Origin: Actinomycetota bacterium | GTDB taxonomy: Bacteria; Actinomycetota; Actinomycetes; Mycobacteriales; Micromonosporaceae | NCBI GenBank assembly: GCA_005885555.1 | Contig: VAWN01000001.1 | Coordinates: 45,330 to 96,761, forward strand | Direction: 5' to 3' | Length of the DNA stretch: 51,432 bases | Part shown: piece after piece, positions 25,204-33,688 of the stretch | Position numbering within the stretch: the first letter of the stretch is position 1 | How the letters are laid out: each line of letters starts with the position of its first letter | The notes under the pieces: generated by a model | The model's input: the letters and a program-made list of their open reading frames with translations, nothing else | The model's database searches: none | Told to the model about the DNA's origin: nothing | Program-made: the position numbers and the translations under genes

Positions 25204-25893
25204 TCACCCACGAATTCGCTTGACCGTACGCGCGGCGAGTTGCCGCGCGCGTGCCGGGAGCGGTGGAGCGCGATGGACGACCCGTCCGATCCAGGCGGCA
25301 TTGAGGTCGTGACGGAGGCTGTTGCGGGCCTGGAGCCAGGAGTCGCGCCGGGCCCGGCCGCCGTCACTGGTGTACGCACGCGTCACCCTCGCCTGCCGCA
25401 AGCGTCGCAATACGTGCCGGTCGTATGACCCGAACGGAATCGACACCCGGGACACCGGCTGCCCGACGAGTTCCTCGAGTACCCGCAGGGACTCGACCAT
25501 CTCCTCGTGCGCCTGTTCCGGGGTCAGCCGGCGCCAGTTGCGGTGCGCCCAACCGTGCGAACCGATCGACATGCCGGCCTTGCAGAGTTCTCGTACGCCG
25601 TCGTTGTCCAGCCGTCCCGGCTGGCCGAGGAGGCCCGCCAGGACGAAGAACTCCGCGGTGAGGTTGCGTTCGAGCAGCCGGGGCAGCGCGATCTCCACGT
25701 CGGAGGCGTTGCCGTCGTCGAAGGTGAGCCGCACGTCGGGGCGACCGACCGCGGCGTCCAGTACCGCTTCGAGCTGCTCGATGCTGACCCAGGCGATGTC
25801 CTCACCCGGGTCCAGTTCCCGTGCCGGCGTACCGATACCGTGCACATTGATGTTGACGACCGAGCTAGGGATGACAAGCCGCAAAGCATCCAC
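25204..25893 (-). CDS. Polysaccharide deacetylase (NodB/CE4 family)
   Basis: A 229-residue protein from GTG 25893, first gene of the five-gene minus-strand operon that ends at 20238. NodB motif 1 is VRLTFDDGNASD (TFDDG), motif 2 is IGSHGWAHRNW (H-x3-H metal site), and RVSIPFGSYDRHVLRRL corresponds to motif 3. No signal peptide or membrane helix is visible, so it probably works in the cytoplasm on lipid-linked or nucleotide-linked sugar, or N-terminal export information is missing. CE4 enzymes remove N- or O-acetyl groups. Together with the PIG-L protein the locus has two deacetylases, pointing to free amino groups on the polymer. Confidence 0.87.
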   Translation of the reverse strand: MDALRLVIPSSVVNINVHGIGTPARELDPGEDIAWVSIEQLEAVLDAAVGRPDVRLTFDDGNASDVEIALPRLLERNLTAEFFVLAGLLGQPGRLDNDGVRELCKAGMSIGSHGWAHRNWRRLTPEQAHEEMVESLRVLEELVGQPVSRVSIPFGSYDRHVLRRLRQARVTRAYTSDGGRARRDSWLQARNSLRHDLNAAWIGRVVHRAPPLPARARQLAARTVKRIRG

Positions 25894-26212
25894 CGTTCAG
25901 TTCGTTCGGCCGATTCGTTAGCTGGAACATCGTCGATCGCCACCATGCGGGATGAACATCGGTAGATCGGGCGAACCAGGTATCCGTCCGGCGCGGCAAG
26001 TGCCGGTATTGCCTACAGCGGCAGGGATTGCGCCCGTACGCTGCACGGATCGCTTGTGCTGTCGGCATTCTGACTGGGCCCTCCAGTCACAGATGTCCCG
26101 CTTTCACCATGTGGCGGGAAGCCGGGGATAGGCTGGTGCGACACTGGTTGACCGTGGTGAAATACCGCAGCGGCCGGCGAATGTGCAGCCTCTTGGACAG
26201 GGTACGAACCAC
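25894..26212. promoter_or_regulatory. Divergent intergenic region with a 7-bp inverted repeat
   Basis: 319 bases between the deacetylase operon and the Wzy-type gene. It contains no convincing gene. TGACTGG at 26071-26077 and CCAGTCA at 26083-26089 form a perfect 7-bp inverted repeat with a 5-base loop, a possible operator or hairpin. TTCACC at 26103-26108 and GATAGG at 26127-26132 (18-base spacer) could be a weak promoter for the Wzy-type gene. Confidence 0.45.
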
Positions 26213-27586
26213 GTGACGACCAGCACAGTCCGCGAATCCGACCTGGAGCCGTCGCTCGTCGCCGCGCAGACGTATGTGACGCGGCGCCGGCCGACGTACA
26301 TCGACGCCGGCGTACTCCTCAGCATCATGTACGTTTTGCTGGCGCTCATCCCGGCCCGGTTCATCATTCCGGGAATGACCGATCTGGGGCGTCCGGCGCT
26401 GGTCGTCGGTTTCCTGTTGTTCATCTGGTGGCTCGTCGCCCGGTTCGGTCCCAACCTCGTGATGCCCGGCCCGCAGCCCATCCGCTGGGCGTTCTTCGTC
26501 TTCTTCATCGTCCTCGTGCTCGGGTACGCGGTCGGGTTCCTGCGCGGGCTGACGTCGATGGAGTCCAACGCCGCCGACCGGACGATGCTGTTCTTCTGCG
26601 TGTTCGGCGGTGCCGCGCTGACCGCCGCCGACGGGCTGCCCAACTGGAACCGGCTGACCAGCCTGCTGAAGGTACTCGTCGTGTCGGCGACGTTCGTGGC
26701 CGCGTTCGGTGTCATCGAGTACCTGCTCAAGCGCGACCTCAGCGACTACCTGACCATCCCGGGGCTGCAGGCGAAGGGCTGGACCCCGATCCTGGAGGAC
26801 CGGGGCGCCGCGGTCCGGGTCGCGAGCACCACCGACCATTACATCGAGATGGCCGCATACCTGGCGCTGGTGCTGCCGTTCGCGGTGCACTTCGCCGTCT
26901 TCGCCAAGCGGCGTAGGGGACTGGCCATCACCGCGGCCATCATCATCATGGCCGGCATCGCCTCGACGGTGTCCCGCACCGGGATCATCGCGCTCGCGGT
27001 CATGCTGCTCACGCTCGCTCCACTGTGGACCTGGCGGATGCGGTACAACATCGGGTTCGTGGTGACGATCCTGGTCGGTGCGGGCGCCGGTGCCAGCCCG
27101 CGTCTCATCAACTCGCTGCTCACCCTGTTCGACAACCCGACGGGGAACTCCTCGATCTCGGCGCGGTACGAGCGGTACCCGCTGGCGTTCAGGTACATCG
27201 GGGAGCGGCCGTGGTTCGGCCGGGGTACCGGCACCTGGGTCGCGCCGATGTACCAGATCATGGACAACCAGTGGCTGGAAACCCTGCTGGCCAACGGGAT
27301 CATCGGCGCGGTCGCCTACGCCGGCCTGCACATCACCGCGATCACGTTGGCCGGCAAGGCGCTCAAGCGTTCGGAGACCCGCGAGACCAGGCACCTGTGC
27401 GCCGCGCTCATCTCGACCCAGGTCATGGGTCTCGTGGTCGCGGCCACCTTCGACTCGCTGGCGTTCGCGACATTCGCGACCACGCTCGCCCTGACCCTCG
27501 GGCTGTGCGGGGCGGTGTGGCGGCTGACCCACCCGGCACGGGTGGTCCGCACCTCGATGCCCCGCTGGTTCCTCGGCGAGCGGTGA
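26213..27586 (+). CDS. O-antigen ligase/polymerase family membrane protein (Wzy_C type)
   Basis: A 457-residue protein from GTG 26213 (CAGGG ten bases upstream); GTG 26183 is an in-frame alternative. About ten or eleven membrane helices are visible. A long extracytoplasmic loop near residues 290-360 carries the Wzy_C-type signature: FDNPTGNSSISARYERYPLA and IGERPWFGRGTGTW. The preceding VSRTGIIALAVMLL is the conserved SR-x-G helix start. Proteins of this family polymerise or ligate undecaprenyl-linked oligosaccharides. No other polymerase candidate is present, so this is the probable Wzy of the locus. It converges with flippase 2. Confidence 0.83.
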   Translation: MTTSTVRESDLEPSLVAAQTYVTRRRPTYIDAGVLLSIMYVLLALIPARFIIPGMTDLGRPALVVGFLLFIWWLVARFGPNLVMPGPQPIRWAFFVFFIVLVLGYAVGFLRGLTSMESNAADRTMLFFCVFGGAALTAADGLPNWNRLTSLLKVLVVSATFVAAFGVIEYLLKRDLSDYLTIPGLQAKGWTPILEDRGAAVRVASTTDHYIEMAAYLALVLPFAVHFAVFAKRRRGLAITAAIIIMAGIASTVSRTGIIALAVMLLTLAPLWTWRMRYNIGFVVTILVGAGAGASPRLINSLLTLFDNPTGNSSISARYERYPLAFRYIGERPWFGRGTGTWVAPMYQIMDNQWLETLLANGIIGAVAYAGLHITAITLAGKALKRSETRETRHLCAALISTQVMGLVVAATFDSLAFATFATTLALTLGLCGAVWRLTHPARVVRTSMPRWFLGER

Positions 27587-27605
27587 CCTACCCGGCCGCG
27601 GTGAC

Positions 27606-29057
27606 CTACTCGGCCAGCGCCGCCCCGGCCGGCTGCCGGTGCCGCAGCGCCGTCCACAACTGGCGAAGCTGCTCCCGTGGTACCGCGATCGGAACGTAGA
27701 CCAGCACCCCCGCGGTACCGGCGACGGCCAGCTGGACGAACGCGTTGGTACCGGCGAAGCGCACCACGACCACCGCGACGGCCGCGGCCAGTACCGCGGC
27801 GCCGAGCGGCCGCACGAGCGCGAGTCCGACCGGCGCGAGCGCGACCCGCGCGCGGTGCAGCGCGTAGGCCGCCAGCGGTACCGCGACCAGGATCGCGACG
27901 CCGGTCTGCGCGTAGGCCGCCCCACGGATCCCACCGGCCTCGCTGGCGAACCAGAGCGTGGGGACCAGCACGACCGCCCAGCCGAGGTTGAGCCACAGCG
28001 TCGCCCGGGTCGCGCCGGCGCCCATGAGCGCGTCCATCGCAAGGCCGGTCAGCATCCGCGCGAGGGTGAGCCCGACGAGGATGCGCAGTACCGGAGCCGC
28101 CGGCAGCCACCGCTCGCCGTACAGCAGCGCCACCATCGGCACCGCCAGCACCGACGTCAACGCGACGATCGGCGCCACCACGGTCACCATCAACGGCACC
28201 GACCGCTGTACCCCCGCCGACAGCGCCTCGTCGTCGTGCTCGGACAGCCGGGAGACCTGCCCGAGGATGCTCTGCGCCCAGCTCGCCACGTTGAACGCGA
28301 GCAGGAAGTACCCGAGCGCGACCGCGCCGGTGATGTGCCCGACGACGGCGAACTGCACGTTGGTCACGACCGCCTCCACGCCGAGGCTCGCCGCCAGCGG
28401 TACCCCGAACACCAGCAGCTTGCGGGCGATCGCCCGGTCGAAGCCGTACCGGAACGGCACCCGGCCGAAGAGGAACACCAGCAGGCCGGTCATGGCCGCG
28501 CCGGTGACCTGGCCCCAGGCGAAGCTGAACGCCCCGGCGCCGGTCGCGGCGAGCGTGATCGCGACGACCGCGTTGACCACGAGGCCCGCCGAGTTCGCGA
28601 GGACGAGCCTGCCCTGCTCGAAGTGGCGCATGAGCGCGCCGCTGCGTACCGCGGTGATGCCGTCGATCACGATGATCAGCGTGAGCAGTCGGACCACCGG
28701 GGCGGCCGCCGAGTTGCCCGAGGCGGTGGCGAACGTGGGTGCCGCCACCCAGAAGACGACGTAGATGCCGACCGCGAACGCCATCGCCATGGTGGCGGCG
28801 GTGGGCGCCATGTCCTCCAGCCGCCCGCGCCACTGCACGGTCGCCGCGATCAGCCCGACGTCGTTGATGTGCATGAGCACCGCGGTGGCGGCCAACGCGA
28901 TCGCGTAGACGCCGAAGTCCGACGGTGCCAGCAGGCGGGCCAGTACCAGGCCCATCGCGAAGGAACCGAGTTTGGTGAGGAGGGTGCCGGCCAGGCTGAA
29001 CCGCAGACCGCGACCTGCCTGGCGCCCGATCGACTCGGTGACCGCCGCGTCAGTCAC
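27606..29057 (-). CDS. Polysaccharide flippase 2 (Wzx-like, MOP superfamily)
   Basis: A 483-residue membrane protein. GTG 29057 overlaps the upstream stop (GTGA) and gives VTDAAVTESIGRQAGRGLRF, matching the start of flippase 1. Shared segments include DFGVYAIALAATAVLMHIND, TVQWRGRLEDMAPTAAT, FVQLAVAGTAGVLVY and QVSRLSEHDDEALSAGVQR. It therefore arose by duplication of the same gene. It probably translocates a lipid-linked repeat unit; whether the two flippases serve different substrates is unknown. It is the last gene of a coupled trio with the twin-domain cysteine protein and the epimerase. Confidence 0.87.
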   Translation of the reverse strand: MTDAAVTESIGRQAGRGLRFSLAGTLLTKLGSFAMGLVLARLLAPSDFGVYAIALAATAVLMHINDVGLIAATVQWRGRLEDMAPTAATMAMAFAVGIYVVFWVAAPTFATASGNSAAAPVVRLLTLIIVIDGITAVRSGALMRHFEQGRLVLANSAGLVVNAVVAITLAATGAGAFSFAWGQVTGAAMTGLLVFLFGRVPFRYGFDRAIARKLLVFGVPLAASLGVEAVVTNVQFAVVGHITGAVALGYFLLAFNVASWAQSILGQVSRLSEHDDEALSAGVQRSVPLMVTVVAPIVALTSVLAVPMVALLYGERWLPAAPVLRILVGLTLARMLTGLAMDALMGAGATRATLWLNLGWAVVLVPTLWFASEAGGIRGAAYAQTGVAILVAVPLAAYALHRARVALAPVGLALVRPLGAAVLAAAVAVVVVRFAGTNAFVQLAVAGTAGVLVYVPIAVPREQLRQLWTALRHRQPAGAALAE

Positions 29058-30076
29058 CGGGCCGCTCGCAACGCGGACTCCTCGGGGGCGGCCTCCGCGG
29101 TTGCGACCTTCTCCAGCCAGATCTCCCGCCAGTACGGCGTGATCGACCGTGGGCAGCTCGCCGCGTACGCTCCCTCGCAGACGACGCCGTCGAGCACGAT
29201 GCACGGCGAGCGCATGTGCAGCATCTCGCCGGTGCGCTCGTCGATGATGTGCTCGATCCGGCGGGCCACCCGCGCGGTCCGGCCGCAGAACCGGCCCATC
29301 TCGGCGTCGAACCCCATGCCCCGGTTGAGCAGGTCGGCGTTGAGGGTGGGCGCGATGTCCTTCTTCGACTTGATCCGGACGAGGTCGCCGGGTTGCAGGT
29401 CGGTGTGCCCGCTCGGCGTCTTCACCGCGGTGCCGCGCAGGTAACCCCAGTGCCGCCCGCCGCGCAGGCGCAGCTTCGGCGGCAGCTTCTTCACGCTGAT
29501 GTCCTGCACCCGGTTGTAGACGCCGACGAACAGCGCGCGCAGCGACCAGAGCGGGCCGACGTTGCCGGAGCGCACGTCCTCCACGAACTGGCCGAGGTCC
29601 TTCACCGGAAGCACCTGCGGCGCCGCGCGCAACAGCTCCGTGGCCTGGCAACGGTACCGTTCGGTGCCGTCCTCGGCCGGCGGGCGGCGGCTGGCGATGG
29701 TGAGCAGCGGCAGTAGCTCGGGCGCCGGTACGGGCCTCGGTGTCGTGTCCGCGTCGGCCGGGTCGACCTTGCGCAGCCACGCGTGCTTCCAGTAGATGAA
29801 GCAGGCGGCCTGGCAGCCACCGTGGCCGGAACCGTCGCACCGCACCCCGGCCAGGTGCACCGCGTGCTCCATCCGCCGCATCCCGCTACGGGTCAGCGTG
29901 TCGCAGACCTTGTGCGCCACCTTCCCGACGGTGAGCCGTTGCCCGCAGTACCGCACCATCTCCGGCATGAACGGCAGCGACTCCAGCTCGCCGTTCTCGT
30001 CGAGGGTCGCGAGGATCTCGGCTTCGCTGCGTACCTCGACGACGTCGCCGACCTTCAGGTCGAGGGACGTGCCCAT
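29054..30076 (-). CDS. Unrecognised protein with two copies of a Cys/Trp-rich domain
   Basis: A 340-residue, probably cytoplasmic protein from ATG 30076; I do not recognise the family. Residues about 6-104 and 226-324 are two copies of one domain, offset by exactly 220 residues: Cys44/264, Cys80/300, Cys88/308, Tyr95/315, Trp96/316, Trp100/320. Shared text includes GDVVEVRS against GDLVRIKS, EMVRYCG against EMGRFCG, and YWKHAWLRKV against YWREIWLEKV. The first copy has one further Cys (92). The middle region (GQFVEDVRSGNVGPLWSLRA, KLRLRGGRHWGYLRG) is a third, different domain. The start overlaps the epimerase stop (ATGA) and the stop overlaps the flippase start (GTGA), so all three are made together. 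Metal binding through the Cys residues is a guess. Confidence 0.8.
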   Translation of the reverse strand: MGTSLDLKVGDVVEVRSEAEILATLDENGELESLPFMPEMVRYCGQRLTVGKVAHKVCDTLTRSGMRRMEHAVHLAGVRCDGSGHGGCQAACFIYWKHAWLRKVDPADADTTPRPVPAPELLPLLTIASRRPPAEDGTERYRCQATELLRAAPQVLPVKDLGQFVEDVRSGNVGPLWSLRALFVGVYNRVQDISVKKLPPKLRLRGGRHWGYLRGTAVKTPSGHTDLQPGDLVRIKSKKDIAPTLNADLLNRGMGFDAEMGRFCGRTARVARRIEHIIDERTGEMLHMRSPCIVLDGVVCEGAYAASCPRSITPYWREIWLEKVATAEAAPEESALRAAR

Positions 30077-31113
30077 CAGGCCGCCTCCGTCCAGCGCAGC
30101 GATCCGTCCAGCCGCCCGGCCTTCTGCAGGGCGGTGATGTGCTTGAGCCGCTGGTGCCGTTCGCCCATCAGCGCCTCAAGGGTCAGCCGGTGGCGCTGGT
30201 ATGCCTCGGCGAGTTGCTCGATGCCCTTGCGCAGTGTCCACTGTGGACGGAAGGTCGGTACCTCGCGGGCGATCCGGTCACACGACACCCGGTAGTTGCG
30301 GGCGTCCGCGCCGGCCCCCTCGGCGAAGGTGACGGTGCCGCCGACCACCTCGTGTACCAGTTCGGCGACGTCGCGGATGAGGTAGTTCTCGCCCGAGTCG
30401 CCGACGTTGAACGCCCGCGCGTGCACCGTCTCCCGCGGCGCTTCCAGCAACGCGAGGAACGCGCCGGCGATGTCGTCGGCGTGCACCAGCGGCCGCCAGG
30501 CCATGCCGTTGCTGCGCAGCCGTACCTCACCGGCCAGCAGCGCGTTGCCCACGAGGTCGTTGACGACCAGGTCGCCACGCAGCCGCGGGGAGAACCCGTA
30601 TGCGGTGGCGTTGCGCAGGAACACCGGGGAGAAGTCGTCGTCGGCGAGCGTCACCAGATCCTGCTCCGAGCGGATCTTCGACTCGCCGTACGGGGTCAGC
30701 GGCGCGAAGGCGGCGTTCTCGTCCAGCGGTGAGTCGTCGGTACCGGCGCCGTACAGGCTGCACGACGACGAGAACAGGAACCGGGGTACCCCGGCGGCCT
30801 TGGCGGCGCGCGCCAGCCGCACCGTGGCGCGGTGGTTGACGTCGTAGGTCAGTTCGGGATCGAGGTCGCCGAGCGGGTCGTTGCACAGCGCCCCGAGATG
30901 CATCACCGCATCCGGCGCCACCTCGGTCAGCTGCTCGGCCGTCACGTCCCGCAGGTCGGTGCGCAACGCCGGTACCGCCTGCGGCGCGGGACCCAGGACG
31001 CAGTCGGCGAACAGGCCCGTGTCCAGACCGACCACCTCGTGGCCGGCGGCGGTCAACCGGGGAACCAGCACGCTGCCGAGGTATCCCTCGTGGCCGGTTA
31101 CGAGAACACGCAT
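30076..31113 (-). CDS. NAD-dependent sugar epimerase/dehydratase (extended SDR)
   Basis: A 345-residue protein. ATG 31113 has GGAG seven bases upstream; a TTG two codons earlier is less likely. The Rossmann start MRVLVTGHEGYLGSVLVPRL has the G-x2-G-x2-G pattern. FLFSSSCSLYGAG and YGESKIRSEQD supply the Ser and YxxxK catalytic residues. RPLVHADDIAGAFLALLEA and AFNVGDSGENYLIRDVAELV are typical of nucleotide-sugar epimerases in polysaccharide loci. The substrate cannot be named. It is first in the trio with the twin-domain protein and flippase 2. Confidence 0.85.
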   Translation of the reverse strand: MRVLVTGHEGYLGSVLVPRLTAAGHEVVGLDTGLFADCVLGPAPQAVPALRTDLRDVTAEQLTEVAPDAVMHLGALCNDPLGDLDPELTYDVNHRATVRLARAAKAAGVPRFLFSSSCSLYGAGTDDSPLDENAAFAPLTPYGESKIRSEQDLVTLADDDFSPVFLRNATAYGFSPRLRGDLVVNDLVGNALLAGEVRLRSNGMAWRPLVHADDIAGAFLALLEAPRETVHARAFNVGDSGENYLIRDVAELVHEVVGGTVTFAEGAGADARNYRVSCDRIAREVPTFRPQWTLRKGIEQLAEAYQRHRLTLEALMGERHQRLKHITALQKAGRLDGSLRWTEAA

Positions 31114-31235
31114 GTACAACTCCAGCTTGTCGTCACCGACGATTATCTACCGCGCGATTATGCGCGGTGGCACGGACGAACGGATGGACCGGGTCATCAC
31201 CTTGCGATACAAGACCAGCCACATGTCCATTTCGC

Positions 31236-32744
31236 TCAGTACGCACCCGAACTGCGCACGACGGCGCTGACGGTACGGGCGAGGATAGCGAGATCCATTG
31301 CCAGTGACCAGTTCTCGACGTAGGTCAGGTCGAGCCGGATCGACTCCTCCCAGGACAGGTCGGAGCGGCCGGACACCTGCCACAGGCCGGTCAGGCCGGG
31401 CTTGACCACCAGGCGCCGGCGCATGTCGGCCGGGTACCCGGCCACCTCGCGGGCCAGCGGCGGCCGTGGCCCGACCAGCGACATGTCGCCCTTGACCACG
31501 TTGATCAGCTGCGGGATCTCGTCCAGCGAGAACCGCCGCAGCCAGCGCCCGAGCGGCGTGACCCGCGGATCCTTGCGCATCTTGAACAGCTCGCCGTCGG
31601 TGTCGTTGAGGTTGCGCAGCTCGGCCAGCCGGGCCTCGGCGTTGACGTGCATGGTGCGGAACTTGTACAGCATGAACAGCTTGCCGTTCTTGCCCACCCG
31701 CTCCTGCCGGAAGATGGCCGGCCCGCGCCCCACCGGCGAGAACCGCACCAGCCCGGCGATGACGAGCAGCAGCGGGCTGAACAGGAACAGCAGGAACAGG
31801 GCGCCCACCCGGTCGAAGATCTCCTTGATGACGCGCGCGCCGCCCTTCAGCCGGGGGTGCTCGACGTGCAGCATGGGCAGGCCGTCCACCGGACGGATCG
31901 TGGTGCGGTCGCCGGCCACGTCGACCAGGGTGCTGGCCACGATCAGGTCGACCTCGTCGCGTTCGAGCTGCCACGCCAGCCGGCGCAGCTCGGCGCCGTC
32001 GATCTCCGGGCAGGACAGCACGACCACGGTGTCCGCGTCGGCGCGGCTGACCGCCGCCGCCACCTCGTCGAAGGTGCCGTAGATGGGCGGCAGGCCGGGG
32101 GTGTACCCGTTCGGGCTGATCCCCGGGGGCAGGCAGGCACCGATCACGCCGAGCCCGTGGTGGCGCTCGCGGCGCAGCCGGCGGGTCGTCTCGGCGACCG
32201 CGCGGGCGTGCCCGATCAGGATGACCCGGTGCAGTCGCTCACCGCGCGCCCAGGAGCGGTGCAACATGTGGCGGACGACATACCGCGCACCGAGGTCGAC
32301 AACGGTTGCCAGCGGAAGCGCGATAATCACGTAGCCGCGGGCCAGACGCAAATCAAACGCGAAGGAAACAATTGCGAGGCACGCGGTCAGCCCGATGCCG
32401 GATCGGAATACCCGTGCGTACTCGTCCGTACCGACGAACAGGTGGCGCGACTCATACGCTCGGTTGATAGCCAAAGAGGCGATCCAGGCAACCGGAAATA
32501 GGAGTGTCAACAGCAGATAATCGTGCAGGTACGGCTGCGTGCGTTCCGGGCCGAATCGCAGTACCAGCGCCCAGGAGGCGGTGCACAGGCCGACCAGCAG
32601 GTCGATGAGCGCCAGGGTCACGATGTACCGGCTCTGCCAGCCGATACGCACCGCGCTCGCGCGGATCAGCGGTACCCGGCTCGGGATGATCTGCGTGTCT
32701 AGCTCACTGATGTCCAGGGCGGGAGCTGTTTCGATCGCGCTCAC
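31236..32744 (-). CDS. Polyprenyl-phosphate sugar-1-phosphate transferase (WbaP/CpsE-like)
   Basis: A 502-residue membrane protein from ATG 32744. Four N-terminal membrane helices (about residues 38-140) are followed by a Rossmann-like CoA-binding-type domain (HRVILIGHARAVAETTRRL) and a fifth hydrophobic segment (GALFLLFLFSPLLLVIAGLV). The C-terminal bacterial sugar transferase domain has FRQERVGKNGKLFMLYKFRT, RWLRRFSLDEIPQLINVVKG and DMSLVGPRPPLAREV. This enzyme moves hexose-1-phosphate to undecaprenyl phosphate and so starts each repeat unit. The sugar is often glucose or galactose but is not readable here. Confidence 0.92.
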   Translation of the reverse strand: MSAIETAPALDISELDTQIIPSRVPLIRASAVRIGWQSRYIVTLALIDLLVGLCTASWALVLRFGPERTQPYLHDYLLLTLLFPVAWIASLAINRAYESRHLFVGTDEYARVFRSGIGLTACLAIVSFAFDLRLARGYVIIALPLATVVDLGARYVVRHMLHRSWARGERLHRVILIGHARAVAETTRRLRRERHHGLGVIGACLPPGISPNGYTPGLPPIYGTFDEVAAAVSRADADTVVVLSCPEIDGAELRRLAWQLERDEVDLIVASTLVDVAGDRTTIRPVDGLPMLHVEHPRLKGGARVIKEIFDRVGALFLLFLFSPLLLVIAGLVRFSPVGRGPAIFRQERVGKNGKLFMLYKFRTMHVNAEARLAELRNLNDTDGELFKMRKDPRVTPLGRWLRRFSLDEIPQLINVVKGDMSLVGPRPPLAREVAGYPADMRRRLVVKPGLTGLWQVSGRSDLSWEESIRLDLTYVENWSLAMDLAILARTVSAVVRSSGAY

Positions 32745-33088
32745 GTCTTGCCTCCGTCAACGGCCTCAACCCACCCGCGGACCGGATCGTCCGAATACGT
32801 ATAGTGCTGCTAAGCATCCGGAGAGGAACGGGCCCGCCACGGACCCGAATGAGTCCAGAGGAGAGATTGCTAAATCCGGCGCCGTTGCGCCAGACCCTTT
32901 CCGGTTGGGAGTTCCACCGAGTCGACTAGATGACAATTGAAACAAGCGCAAGGCACTCAGATCCGGCGATCCCGATTTCGGGGGTTCGCACCCCCCGACA
33001 CTTTCCGTGACGGGAATGTCCGACCGGAGGATGTCACGTACACCGCAATTGTCAGATGGCCAATCCGCCCGCCGTAATGGTGGACAGG
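32745..33088. other. Intergenic region between rmlC and the initiating transferase, with a hairpin
   Basis: 344 bases without a convincing gene. GGGGGT at 32980-32985 and ACCCCC at 32990-32995 form a perfect 6-bp stem with a TCGC loop. The overlapping CCCG-ATTT-CGGG at 32971-32982 could form a competing stem. On the minus strand this lies about 100 bases after the rmlC stop, so it could be a terminator or an attenuator-like leader before the transferase gene. There is no clear U-tract. Confidence 0.4.
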
Positions 33089-33688
33089 TTAAGTCCGACC
33101 GGCCGACCCCCGGTAGGTCCGGCAGGTGTCGTATTCCGGCAGAAGACCCGACACCCGCGCCTGCGCCAGCGACGGGGCGGCCGCGTCCTTCGCGGACAAC
33201 AGCGGCGTGGCGGTCGGCCAGGCGATGCCGAGCTCGGGGTCCATCGGGTGCACGGCGTGCTCGTGGCCGGGGCGGTAGGTGGTCGAGCACAGGTACACCA
33301 CCGTGGCCCGGTCGGACATCGCGCAGAACCCGTGGCCGAGTCCTTCGGTGAGGTACACCGCGCGGCGGTCCACGTCGTCGAGCCGTACCGACTCCCACTG
33401 GCCGTACGTCGGCGAGCCGGTGCGCAGGTCCACCACGACGTCCAGCACGGCACCCGACACGCAGACGACGTACTTCGCCTGCCCGGGGGGCACGTCGGCG
33501 AAGTGGATGCCGCGCACCACGTCGCGGGCGGACACCGACATGTTCGCCTGAGCCAGTTCGAGGGGGTGCCCGACCGCCGCGGCCAGCGCGTCGAAGCGGT
33601 ACCACTCCAGGAACGTACCGCGGGTGTCGGTGTGCTGCACGGGAGAGACCTCGTAGGCCCCCTCGACGGTCAACGGCCGGATCTTCAC
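33089..33688 (-). CDS. rmlC: dTDP-4-dehydrorhamnose 3,5-epimerase
   Basis: A 199-residue cupin from GTG 33688, overlapping the rmlA stop by 4 bases (GTGA). The family signature is complete: [35 protein letters not shown] with the catalytic His of [25 protein letters not shown], and [20 protein letters not shown]. It epimerises C3 and C5 of dTDP-4-keto-6-deoxyglucose, the third step to dTDP-L-rhamnose. The last ~25 residues are variable. With rmlA on this strand and rmlB-rmlD divergent, the full pathway is in one place. Confidence 0.9.
   Translation of the reverse strand: MKIRPLTVEGAYEVSPVQHTDTRGTFLEWYRFDALAAAVGHPLELAQANMSVSARDVVRGIHFADVPPGQAKYVVCVSGAVLDVVVDLRTGSPTYGQWESVRLDDVDRRAVYLTEGLGHGFCAMSDRATVVYLCSTTYRPGHEHAVHPMDPELGIAWPTATPLLSAKDAAAPSLAQARVSGLLPEYDTCRTYRGSAGRT

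Noticed and set aside
26087-28042. A 651-codon minus-strand open frame through the Wzy-type gene
   Set aside because: It lacks any motif and crosses two genuine genes; its composition is that of antisense sequence.
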